Position numbers and translations under genes: made by a program. A stretch of DNA of 64,000 bases, taken from positions 6,557,001 through 6,621,000 of the forward strand of contig OZ014411.1 in the NCBI GenBank assembly GCA_963965975.1, read 5' to 3'. Each line of letters starts with the position of its first letter. The stretch's first letter is position 1. Shown here in pieces: positions 1 through 13,600 of this stretch. The notes beneath the pieces were generated by a model that was given only the letters and a program-made list of their open reading frames with translations, did not search any database and was not told the origin of the DNA. Origin of the DNA: Xestospongia bergquistia (lineage: Eukaryota; Porifera; Demospongiae; Haplosclerida; Petrosiidae).

Positions 1-1692
1 TAAATATAATGTTGACAACTGGTACTGATGTCCCTAAAGAAATAACACAACAATATTACATAATGACTAGCTATATTACATGTCATAACTAAGGAAACAC
101 TGTTAAGTCTGGACAGTTATAATCATATTTTGGTAGTCCTAAACTACTATAGACAGTTATCAGTACTTACTGCCAATAGCTCTCTCCTGAAGTAGTGTAC
201 CAGGAATGACAATAGAGGGAGCTGTTGAACCAGATGATGTGCTATTAGTAAAATTTATCAGATCATTTGTACCAGGGAAACTTATATCAGAGAATACAGA
301 GCCAACAGCAAATTGCTTTGCTCTAATAACTACAGGAGAAGGCAAAAAAGAAGATATGCATTAATTCTCATTGTTATATATGACTAAACTGGATACAGCA
401 ACTACCTAAGCCACTTAGTAACAAAATATCATGGCTGCATTACAATGTTGACAATGCTTTAAAGTTGTAGTCTACTGTAACACTACAACATCTATGTTAT
501 TAATATTAAGTCAGTATTTTGAAAGTAATAATAGATTGATTAAATAGCTTTTATTTTGCTTACCAATATTGTTTCTAGAGAGAACTTCAGTACCATCTAG
601 AGATAGTGTCAGTGCTAAATACAGTCCAAAAGTTTCAGCATTACTAAGTAATAGTTCACTACCCATAGTAGGATCAGACCTTTGAAGATCAGTCCATCCA
701 GGTAGATTACTAATCTCCAATAAATTACTTAGTACATCTGCTATTGCCTGGATATAATATTATGAAACATAATTATAACAAAAACATTATGAATTAATTA
801 TTTTAACTGTACATAAATCTATAAATTTATATAGCACATGCATATATATGCATTTAAATAAAAGTCACTATTTTTCAATATTACTACATTATAGACAGAC
901 AAGTGATCGTGATAATTTCTTAATAATTATATAAATTCTAGTTGTGTATGTAACATGTTATGTGAAACCCAATACTTTGTAAAACCAAGAGTATTGAAAA
1001 TTGATACTTAGTTTGATACTGATGTAGATAATAGTCACTATACCATGAGTGAAGGAAATCTTTTGTTAAGCAACAAACATTACATGTCCTTTATCACTTA
1101 TAGGTATTATTGTTTGAGGGTAACCTGACATCAGGATGAAGTGTTAATGTGTACTTACACCAAGGATTGTAAGTATATTGAAATTAGCTGGAACTAGAAA
1201 TACTACTAACCGTTTGGTTAACAGCAGTGACATTGTTAGCATCTAGACTGGCATTTAAGGTCCTGATAGTATTGGTCAATACATTATTAGCTGTAGCAAG
1301 ATCTCTGGGAAGAAGGGACTCAGTAACTCTAGTAGTTGTTGCATTTGTAGCTTGTTGTAGCTAAACAAATAGTAAGAATAATATTACATAAATAAAGGAT
1401 TGTGTTCAACAAATTATCACTTTTAATAATTGTGTGCAATAGTAGGAAAAAAGGAAGAATCACTTTTTGATAATTGTGTGTGTAAGAGGCCAAAACTATC
1501 CCCAGTAGTTGTCATAACTGTTCCTTTTTGATTACATTATAACAAGCACATTAATAATAATGTACTTCATATAATTTATTATATTATTATAATAAAATTT
1601 ACCTCATCTATTAGTTTAGCTGCTTGTTGTGCTACTTTACTAACTGTAGTTGGTGGGAGAGTAGTAGGATCAACACTAAAGAGACGAGCAGC
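1..1692 (-). other. Receptor A: N-terminal part of GAIN domain (exons 23-27, cut by window edge)
   Basis: Exons 1692-1603, 1360-1211, 747-564, 329-171 and 33-1. The first two are helix-like and rich in Ala, Thr and Asn (GAIN subdomain A). The next ones carry the beta-sandwich start, with the block LLEISNLPGWTDL and NAETFGLYLA matching C. The GPS and membrane part would lie left of position 1. Confidence 0.75.
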
Positions 1693-4600
1693 CTATATAA
1701 TGACATACAGTATATATAATATTGTTTAACTTGGACCAAGTAGTCCTATAATTGTTTTGGACCACGTAGTATGCCCACTTGTATTGTTTTATTCTATTGT
1801 TGTATGTAGCAACAAATAAAATTAAACCACATACTTTAACTGTTGACACATGTAGAAAGAAAATATATGCTTTAACTGTAACCATTACAATGATGGGTGT
1901 GGTTGACTGAATTTAGAAGGCTAGCTAACTTGCATTGCTTTTCTGCTGCTTCTAGGTTTTGTACTTCCAAATCTAAAATGTCAAATGCTTTGATATGATC
2001 AAAACAATTATGGGATGAACATTTGCTATACACTTGTTCTATTAGAAATTTGAAATAATACTAAATCAATGATAACACATTCTGAGGTTCACTTTGTAAT
2101 GGACACAAAGAGGTTTCCAATAACATTTACAAGGTCATTATAGAGATGATGTCATTACTTTAAAAAATAAATAAATGTACATACTTGAGAAGCAATTTCA
2201 GAAAACACTCTTGAGATACAGTTACTGACATCAACTGACCCCCAAACACCAGAAGATTTACATTGACGAGTGGCCAATCCTAAACAATGAATATCACTAG
2301 ACCATTATATTATAAGTGAGTTTGTTTGAAGGAAACTAAGTAGTGTACATTGGGTTAAAATATGTTTGAGTTTTATCAGCAATATGTGTGTGTGTTAATA
2401 TGTACTAAGTCAGTTACTATTGAACTTTTGTGTTCATATATACTTGTTATAATCAGATATACTGTATACTGGGATTATTGGAACTACTGCTAGTAATAAC
2501 ACAATTTTTGAATATGACCAACAAGTCGACACCAGCGAAGGCAATTTTTGAAATCAACGAGAGTGCAATTCCAAATCCAATTCGTTGAAGAAGTCTTACC
2601 CTCAGGGACTTGGCACACTGTAGTAATATTTGTTTAATAGGAATACCAAATTTATCACGTAGTCACCACGCCCACAATTTTAGTAGCCTCTAACAAACTG
2701 AACTCCATTTTAATTCATTAAAGTGGGTGTGGTAACAAGACATGTGCTAAATTTGTCAAATTTAATCTCACCAATTCTAAAATTTTACAATTCCGCCAAA
2801 TTTTATCGTCGCCAATAAATCCCAGTATACGGTATGAGAATACTTTCAGTTCTATGATTATTTTAGTTTATATTGTAACTTGTAGTCATGTTCAATTAAA
2901 TTGCTCTATTCTATGACTCTAACAGCACAGTGATTATCATAACTACATGTATGTTGCCTTAATATTATATCTGAGAAGTTTTAAGATATTTATCAACCTT
3001 TCACAGCTCACCAATAGTAAGAGTAGCTCCTCCTGGGCAAGCTTGAGACACTAGTGTGTTAGGAGGACTGTTTGGCCAATAGATACGCCAGGTACTATCT
3101 GTCTCAGCTAAACAACTTCCATTAACTGGAACAGCTATGAGACAATAACAGTTACAATACATATAAAACATGTAGCATATGTAATAACTTTACAATATCT
3201 CTTAACAGTGAAATTACATGTATCATATGTACAGTAATGCTGTCTTCTTTGTATTCATTGTACTATTGTCTACTTATATACTGTATATATTAAGTGGATA
3301 AAACTACTTTTGTGGTAGGAACTGATCCATGAAAATTTCTAATCATATATGAAAAAATAAACCTATGTCATGGTCTTAAAGACAAGGGATATTTGGTATA
3401 ACATTTTGAAATTTCCAATACATCAATGAAATTATCAAGTGAACAGTAGTACTGTATGTACATATTACATAGGTGTATTAACTAAGGGACAATATAGCAC
3501 CCCTACTTTGAAGAATTCTTCAAAAAAAAAATTTAAATTATGCTAAGAAAAATAATAGAATAAGTGAATATGTATTTCGGAATAAAACATTTCTTTCCTA
3601 ACTAACTAGCAAAAAAATTGTAAATTATCTATAGATAATAGAGCTACTGTCACAAGAAACTAATTCTCATTATTAAATAAATAAATGTATATGGATTCTA
3701 TACTAAGACCAGAATAAATGTATTATCCTCAGTTTTAACCATGTTCTTACAACTATGTACTATATTATATACACTTACTAGTATTATCACAGACTGGAGG
3801 AGTTTGTTCAGGGTTATAGATATTAGGGCATGTATCATTGATACAATACAAGGCAGTACTAGTATTGATACACTCAGGAGCATACATTGTAGTGAGAGCA
3901 GTATCTGGAATACCATCAGAATCACTGTCAACTGTACAGTTAGTAATTGTACCATTGCTACCAACATATGGATTTTGACACTAGAATAAGAAATAAAAGT
4001 GATTATGAAATTATTTTTTTAAAAAGATAAACATTATCTATTGTCATTTATGTGTACACACTATAAGTATAATCTGTAAAACATGTCACAATAAGTAATG
4101 TAAAGAAGGCAGATGCTACACAAAGCTATGTCTATGAGGGGGCCCTCTTGTTGACTTGGGCTGAACCTCTCCATTACCAAATTAAATACTTAAAAAGACT
4201 ATGTTGATTATAAATGCTGGAAGAAGAGGAGAAAGTCTAGAAGCTTCAATCATAATATAGTTATTAATATGTAATAAAGTTTAATAATTGATCAAATCCT
4301 CATGAAATTAAAAAGGTGCTGTAAGATTTTGAAGCACTTGATGTCTTGTCGATATCTTCCATTTGCCTCTCCTGTCTTAACTCTCTAGACACATCACTAT
4401 TGCTACATTCATTACCACATACCTCTATATACAGTACATAATGTAGCATAAAGGTATGCTGTAAAGTCATCAATATATATGTACATAACGTACTGTGCAT
4501 GTAGTATTCAGGATACACAGACAAGGCTCTGCTGCTACTCCAAAACAGAGACGTTGAAATGGTTCTAATACGATAATAGGACCTTGGATATTTCTTTTAC

Positions 4601-7600
4601 TCTCACCACCATCAGGAGGGGGTAAAGATGATCCAATGTTATATATTGAAGCTAAACATTCACAAACATCTGTGGAAAAAAATGTCATTCACTCAGTATA
4701 ATCTTCTAGGTATATGTCAATTTCAAAATTAATAGAAAGACCTAGTCTCATCCCCATATACCCATTCTTTTAATGTGAGAAGTGGTGTCTGGTGACTTTA
4801 GACCAATTCCTTGGATTTGACTATGAAGATGTCACTGAAAAGTGTTATTGCAAGATAAAAGATAGCTGGTTGAGATTGTAAAATTGTGCAATTAGAAGCT
4901 GCAGTCTTTGTTTCAAAGAATATTAGAAAATAATGTCTTAGCATCAAAACTATTCAACTGACTATTTGACTGACTTTTCAAATGACTGGCTGACTGATCA
5001 TTCAACCAAGTACCTGATTTGACAATTGATGATTGATTGTCTGGCTCATGATTCAACCAACTATTTGACTATGCTGGCTGATCATTCAACATCAAAACCA
5101 AATTAAACAAAACAAAGTGTAACAAGATGGCTCTATCTACTAAAAATTCACAAACTGCTTGATCAGCAGTTGCTTTTCTTTTTCTGAATGCTGAAAATTG
5201 ACTGTTTCTGAAGACACTTAAAAGGAACTACAGCTTCAACTCTAGGTATCCACACTTTGTTCTCTATTTTGACAGTGACATTTGCAACATCATGCCCCAG
5301 GGGCACTCTGATTGCTGAGCCAAAAAGGTGTCATTATGCAAGTGGGCATCTGTGGATGAGACTAAGAAAGCCAGGCTTAAATCCTATTGTGGATTGATGC
5401 TAATAGAAGCCATGGATTCTTTACTTTCTACAGTTACTTAAACAGAGACATTCTTAACCACGTGTTACAATGAGCTATTAATGAAAGACTACCATGCCCA
5501 AAGTAATCATAATTTCTATGAGTTATAATCACAAAAATTATGTTTCCTTTTATCTTCTCATTATGACCTCAAACTTGGAATTACAGTAACAGAACTTTAT
5601 TCTTAAAATAATACAGTTTAATTAGTATTGTTATGAGTTAGTTCACCTGAAGGTTGGAATCCATAGTTTGTTGTCTCTGATGAAGACACACTAAATCCAC
5701 TTAATGATCTCAACTGTTGTAACTATTTAAAAGAACAATAAGTGATAACATTTCTATTGTTTTAGAATAGACACAGAACTATCCATTTTGACATTGTAGT
5801 TACAAATAGATGATTCAAAAACAAATCATTCATTGACTTATTACACTCCCTGATATTTGAACTCACCGCAGAACGATCAAAAATTGTTGTGTTCAATGGA
5901 TTGAAGAAAGCTTCAGATATAACATATACATACGAACCAAGTTTAATATAATTGGTGATTGAAACGCTAACAATTGTTGGGTTTGTAGAGGCTAATGCAG
6001 TCTTTATCTGGAGAAATAGAAGAAGGAAAGAGGAGAGTTCCAAAAGAAAACAAAGGTGACAAGTATATCTATAATTTAGATCTATTACATACATGCACAA
6101 CTACATACAATAAAACCATGATGAAAATATAAAGTCAGTCAGGTAGTTTACCTCTGAAGCTATTTGTGTTTCCATGTTTTGTACAGCATTAGTAGTGGTT
6201 GCATTTAGCAGTTTCATAGTCATCAGTTCAAATGGAGCTACTCCACCAGATACTAGAGTACAACCTGAGAACTGGATAGGAGACCACACCCTTCCATCAA
6301 GACAATAACGAGTTGCAGACACAATAGATGAACTAAAAAATGAAGTACATATATTGTATGTCATATTGTAAGCTTTACATAAATAGTAATAATAAATGCT
6401 ATTGCAATGTATACAATACCATTATATACAATACAGTACCTATGTAGTCAATCTGTAGTACACAGAGCAATACAATATATATAACCTGTAAACTGAATAC
6501 CTGTAAATTTAAGGAATGCTAGATAAAATAACTATACATTTACCATGACTTACTACAGTAATCTCTACTGTATTGATGGAATAGATAATTTTTTATATAA
6601 AGTTAATTTTGCAAGTATTATGAAAGTAATTCTAATGAATTCAGTTTTAAGATTAATAAAGTAGTTGTGCACATACACACATGCGTGTGTGCACACGCGC
6701 TTTTAGTTAGGTAAATATGTGACAACCATCCAAAGCTCTTGATAATGTTAAGATTGTACCTGAATTGTGATGACCCAGAACTACATGGCATTTCAACAGA
6801 CATTCCTTCAGTTGTAGCAGGCCATGTCATACCACCATCAACGGATGATGGACAAGCTATTATTATAAAAAAACAAAATAATGAACCAAGAACAGGACAA
6901 ATGAAGACAACTACATTTAGCACACAATTTAATAAAAATAACATTATTGAGAATGTCTTGGTTTTGTGCAATATGATTGATTTGTCATTGTGTAATGTAA
7001 TAACACAGCTAATTCTGTATTGAACAGTACAACAATTTTTATGAATCATATTGTTTTTGATGAAATTAAAATAGTAAGAAATTACCAAGTACATTATAAC
7101 AATGATATAATATTATAACATACTCTGTATGATATTGAAGATGATTGTTTCACGTCTAACATAAACTTGAGCAATATCACCATCAACATAGCAATAATAT
7201 GTGCCTTCTGTGTTAGCATTTGTTGTATTAAGAATAGTTAATGTATGTTGAAGAGAACTATCAAAGGCATAGGAGGAGCCAGAAACAAGTAGGAAGGAAG
7301 ATCGAGATCTGAAATACCAGAGTATCCTGACTTGACTGTTACTGGGAATACATGATAAATTGGCACTTTGTCCTTCAGTAACAACAACCAAAGTATTGGA
7401 TGGAGTTAGAGTTGGTACTATACACAAAATACAATATAACATAATTATTAGTCCAATAACATATACTCTTTAGGTAATATGTATGTATTCCTGTTATTAA
7501 GAGGTTATTGTGATAGTAAAAATACACCATATCACATACTGTATCCACTGGATTATTATTATAAGTTGTGTACAAAACACAAAGATTAAAGTAAGAATTC

Positions 7601-10600
7601 CAATATTTTAATTTTTATCCTAGTTAAATTTATTAGCATGCAGTATAATGACATATACATATATATTGTAATGTACAACATTATACTTTATTACTAATGT
7701 GACTTACCAATAATATTAACTGCGAAGTTATCAGACCATGAAGCAATTTCAACTATTGATAAAAAACAAACAAATGTGGATATTTAAAGTATGTATGTGT
7801 GTGTACGTGTGCATGTGTACATATGGTGATTAAACATACCATGACGAATTGTAGTGGTTCCATTAATTCCTCCTACTACAGGGTTCAGATAGAGGATATA
7901 ATTATAAGGTGAGATCTCATATTTTGTATTGTTAAGACTGCGACTGGCAGGATACACAAATCTCAAATCTTGAAATGTAGATGTAGATCCTTGAGGTGAG
8001 CCATTTTCATTAAAACTTGCTCTAAAGGGTATTGGGACTGTTGTACCTAATGTTAAGTCCAGTACTGGCTCTGTGTCCAGTGATACATAGTACTCATCTG
8101 TTAGTTAAGAATACAATGGGCATATAAATTATAAATAAAATGCAAAAATCCAGCAATAATATGATGACTATCATTACATGCTTACAATATACAACATAAT
8201 AATGTAAGAAAACTTGTACTAGTGAAATGATACTATATTGAACTATTCTGTCCATTTCCTGTTCATCAATAACTGATGTCTGTTATGTTTCTACATAGAT
8301 TTTTGTAATTCTCCAATTTACAAAATTAACTATATACAAACAGTTAATTTGAATGTTGTACATGGACAATATCTAAACATGGAAGTCTACCAGCTTCTAT
8401 AAAAACAGACTCTGTACGTATTTAAAAAGAAATAAACCAGCTCTACAATATTTCTGTGGTATATTTTGCAGCTAAAGAGACAATATCTAAATATTATAGT
8501 CACATATAGTATCATATACCAAGGTATGAGGTATATTAACACAGAATACATGGACATTGTGTACCTACCATAAACTAGAAGTATTGTTGATCTCACACCA
8601 GATGTGTTAGAGAGACAACCATAAGTACCAGTGAGTTCAGCTAAAAATGGACCTGAGAACACCAACATAATCTGATAGTTATCAACCACTGTTACTTCAA
8701 TTGATACCATATCCGATAAAACCAAAGGTTGAATGTAGTTACCACTTGATAAATAATCTGAAATGTTAGCATTGTCTGTAAAGAACATGAGATTACTATG
8801 ATCTCTAGTTGATAAACAAGACAGAGTTATATTAGATTCTCGTAATCGAGTAATAACACTTCTGTTGTAAAGTGATTGGTCATTGATAAAGAGAGAAACT
8901 GGATCTGTAAGTTAAAAGAAAACAGATAATGTTTTGATATTGACTAATAAGAGCTCAATAAACTATAAATTAAGATGTAAAGACAACATCGCAAGAAAAC
9001 CTATTTAAAATAAAATGGATTCTCTATTATGAATTACATGTAAATGTATCAAACAAAATTGTAAAGACACCTCTTTAATAAGAATAATCAAATTAGACTA
9101 GTGCAGGGGCAAACTACATATGGTACAGTGTACAAAAAATATGCTATCTAAATAAATACATCAACATTTCTTAAGTGCAGCAAGTCTATATAATGTAAAA
9201 ATGTATGATATATGCACTTGCAGGCTGGTATTACAATGGACTGTAGAACGTCTACAAAGCTATAACTTGTGTAAGTTTGCTAAATGTACAAGTATAGACA
9301 TAATTTTGTAATGCTTGAGTAAGCTTGGTCCACTCTAGTCTATCCTAAGGTGTACTAGTCCAATTAAAAAGATGTTTTAATGTATTTTATAACTCACGAT
9401 AAAGTACTTGTACTGGAAGATATTGAGGGTTCAGATATTCATCAGGAGTACAGGTTGTAGTATTGAGGTCCATGTCATCACATATCGTACATACAAATGT
9501 CATTCTCTCAAATTGAGGCCAGTCATTAGCTACAGGTCGTAATGAAGTTAGACCTAAATTTATCGGAGGGTAGTTGGAGTTGTAGATATTTACAATATAT
9601 GGAGTGAATGAGATCTTGCCAGGAAAAATTGATGATATAGTGTAATTGGGAGCTGTCAAAAATTGACCAGTAGAACTAAATGTAGTAAAAAGGATGAAAA
9701 TGAAAGATTACTTACCATATTTGGTGAAAAACAACATATCAATCACACATTGGTTTCTATTTTATTTGTCTAATTTCAACTACTTGACTCACTAGAGTCC
9801 TGTTCTCAGAGTTTTACCTCATAAAATAAATAAAACTGATAAAAAAGAAGACTCAACACTTTATCCACATACACAACCTCCATAATTATTGATTTGGTTA
9901 TTATAATAATAATAATATATTTGACAAGACTTATTTAAATGATTGTTAAAGTTAATTTATGAACATTTTATATCTTGACATTAATACAGTTTTTTATGAA
10001 TATTGTAAGAGTATAATATTACTCACTTGTCTATCCAGGTCACAGGTGATTGTGATATACATCGTAAAAAGGAATAATTGTAAGAAACAACATGATATGG
10101 AGGCTTTGTTTCCACAGTTAATGGAGGTGCTAAATAGATGAGAAAAGTTTATACATATAAATCAGTACATGAGTAATAGTACTAGTATAGTACACATTGA
10201 CATGTCATTGACTAACATGTAAGTAGCTATTAACTAATAAATATAATGGCAATTGTATGTTCATACCACACCTATAACTGTAAAGACAAGAACACGTCAT
10301 AGCTACTTCATTTCATAGCCTACTCTCCTTTCATGTCATTTATATTGATTATTATAATAATGTTCTTTAGTAACAATGGACTATTTAATTACAAAATAAA
10401 ATAAACTCTGTAAGGATATCTATTGTATAACAGTAAATTTTTAAGGTCATTAACTTTCCTTTTTTTCTGGTTTCATTGCATGCTATAAAATTTAATGCTT
10501 TAAATTTTTTCCATCTTCTTTGGCTGTAATGCAAATGTTAGTCTTACTTAATGTCAAGGTAGTCTGATTACTGTATTGCATACGTATGTACTAATTATTA

Positions 10601-13600
10601 CCACAAAAGAGAAGACGCAAGACATTTAGTAATTTAATTAACATGACCTACTCTCACACGACCAGTCAGTCAAACAACTGGCTACACAAGAGTATTCACA
10701 TTCTTCTCAGTGTCCTCCAGTAACAATTATTTGGAAAAGAGGCTATTAGCTCATGAGATAACTTTTCAAATTTTTTGAAGCAGAATGTTAGCAATTAAAA
10801 AAAATTCAAGTAAAATTATGAGTCTGCGTTTTTCATTGAGTTTCAGTGAAATTTATTTCATGAAATGCTTGTTTAGAATGAAAACATCAAAATTATCATT
10901 CTAAAAAAAATTCCTACTTTACAAAGGATTGTTTTACTTATAATTTAATAGAGGTTATAGTGACTTACCAATAACAGATAGAGCAAGACTTCTTTCATTT
11001 TCTGTAAAATGATAAAACTGATAAAGTGTACACGTTAATCACATTTACTTACCAATAACTGTTATTCTTAGAGTTGTATTAAACAAGGATGATGCAATAA
11101 ATGCAATTTCATATGTAAAAATATTAAAACTTGTTTGAGTGACAGGTGGTCTTACTGATTGTCCCAATAAACGTACAGAGATTATACTTGTTGACGAGTT
11201 GACATATCCTGGATTTTCATCTGCTGCTAGAAAGAATATAGATACTTGTTGTCCAACTATTAATGGTAATGTTGGCACAGACAATAAAGAGACATAATAA
11301 ATATCTATAGAAGATAAGATAAAGAAAACAGCTGATATTATTGAGTACATGATTGATGCCTCTGCTAACTACTTAAGGTTTTATTGGAGTAACCAATACT
11401 TATTTTCCTATTATATATCTACTATAGATAGTCTTGTATAACAAATTTAATATGGGATTGTATTAGTTGTATATGTCTAACAAGTGGCTTACCATGTCAA
11501 TGTAGAACATGTATAAAAGCTATTTACAAACTTGTCTTGTAATTGACTTTAAATCATTACAAAAGTTACAAATATTGATAAATGAATGAGATTATCTATG
11601 GAAAACTTCAAGTGAGCAGTAAAAATGTTGAGGTAAAAGAATTTTAACATTGTCAGATAGTACAGTATTTCCATGCATTATTGTAGAGTATTAAACTCAC
11701 CATCTGTAAGAAAAACTGAAACATTTTTATTTGACTCAGAGGAATAGCATGTGAAATTAGTACCTCTAAAACTGATTACTGAAGACTGCAAAATCAAGCT
11801 CAACTCATTAACTCCAGTCTCATTCACCAAAATACCACTTCCATTAAAATTTGAGAGATCATTGGGATACACATTAGAGTCTGATGTCCATACTAAACCT
11901 CCATTGCCTGGCAAACCATTACATATAATAATAGTAATGCTAGAACGAGGGATATCATTGATAATAGATGGATTGGGAAGTATATTAACCCCTCTGCGTA
12001 GAACAACATTATCTATAGAAAGAAATATCATTAGCACTAGTTCACTAAACTATAACAATCTATAGTCAGAATAATATTGAGTGCATTCAGCTTTGTGAGG
12101 CTATCTATGTGGTTCGTGCTACATGGTGCATTAAAAAGATTCTTAATATTATCAATTTTTTATCAAATAACTTGTTGCTTGTGTCTATATATGTGGCTCC
12201 TGCTACATTGTACATTAAACAGGTTCTTTTTATTATTAATTTTAAATCAAATAACAGTTGATGCAAACAAAAGCCAACATTAAGAAGTATAAATGTTACC
12301 AAAATTATAATATTTTATTATTAACATTACAACTAAAAAAGAACAGAAACATTTGATAGCAACTGGTTCCTACATTACCATGTAACATGAAATACTGGAA
12401 ATTCTCATACTGTACATTGGTTGACTAGAATATTAGCTTTCCCAGAGGCAAAAACAACAACTACAATGTGAAAAATTTGTTAAATAACACTGACATTTTA
12501 TTATAATGTTTAATCGGTCATGTATTAAGTTGTTATATGTTCAAACAAAAAGAAAAATTCCAAAATTTAGGTTAATGACTAGATATTTACTTACATGTAC
12601 ATCTTATTGGTTGAAATACAACAAGTATGATATAAACCATTATTTCATAACAATGTATTATAACTTACTGAAATAAACAATTAGAGTAACAATTATAGAA
12701 TTTGTAGCACCAGAAGGATAACTGTTGTCATTAATAGAGCATATATATCTATCAGTATCATCAGTTGTTACTGCTTCAATTATCAATGAAGGTCCTGATC
12801 TCATCTGATTGGATTGTTTTGGTAGTGTCCACACAGTAGAGATTGATGGTACTAGAGATGTACAGTTAAGTACTACTGTACTACCAACTACTGCATCAAT
12901 ACGACCACTAGGATTAGCACTTAAACCTGTAAGAAATAATAGTATGTTATGAGTATTGTTAAAGAAAATATATTCATGTTTGTCTTATCTATATTTATAA
13001 AACTATCACACCATAATTACGCCTGCCAACTACTAAATTATATTTACATGTATATGGTACTTTAATACATGTAGCTGTATTTGTGTTAAAATACATATAC
13101 CTAATCAATTAACATGTTCAGTCATAACATCATTACAATAGACAGGCCACATACTTCTATAGTAACCAATTAGTCATTACATGTAACAGTAGCCCTTGTC
13201 AAATTACAAAAGGTCAATACTATTACTTATCAATAACAACTAGGACCTATGTACACATTGTCTATTGATTATAGTGCTATAGCAATGGATTATCAATGAA
13301 CTATGCACATCTATCAGAGACATTACTCTTAATAAAAGATGGGGTACAGAATATCTGGAAATGCATTGTTTTGACTTGTTTCAACACAGGGGTCAGTTCT
13401 ATTACTATTTCATCAATTTGGTAGAATCCTACTAGACAACTTTAATAGTACAGTACTCTTATTAGTGAGAGGACTCTTGAATAATGTAAAGTAGAATTTT
13501 ACTATTTAAAGGCTCAATATTGTCTATCATCTTGTTATTTATATAATGTATAGACAAATTATTAGAACTACATGACTTAAAATTTTCATTAGTCATTATG

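Noticed and set aside
3741-3989. Plus-strand frame opposite receptor A exon 20 (and its mirror at 47508-47756)
   Set aside because: Antisense shadow of the TSP3-like exon.
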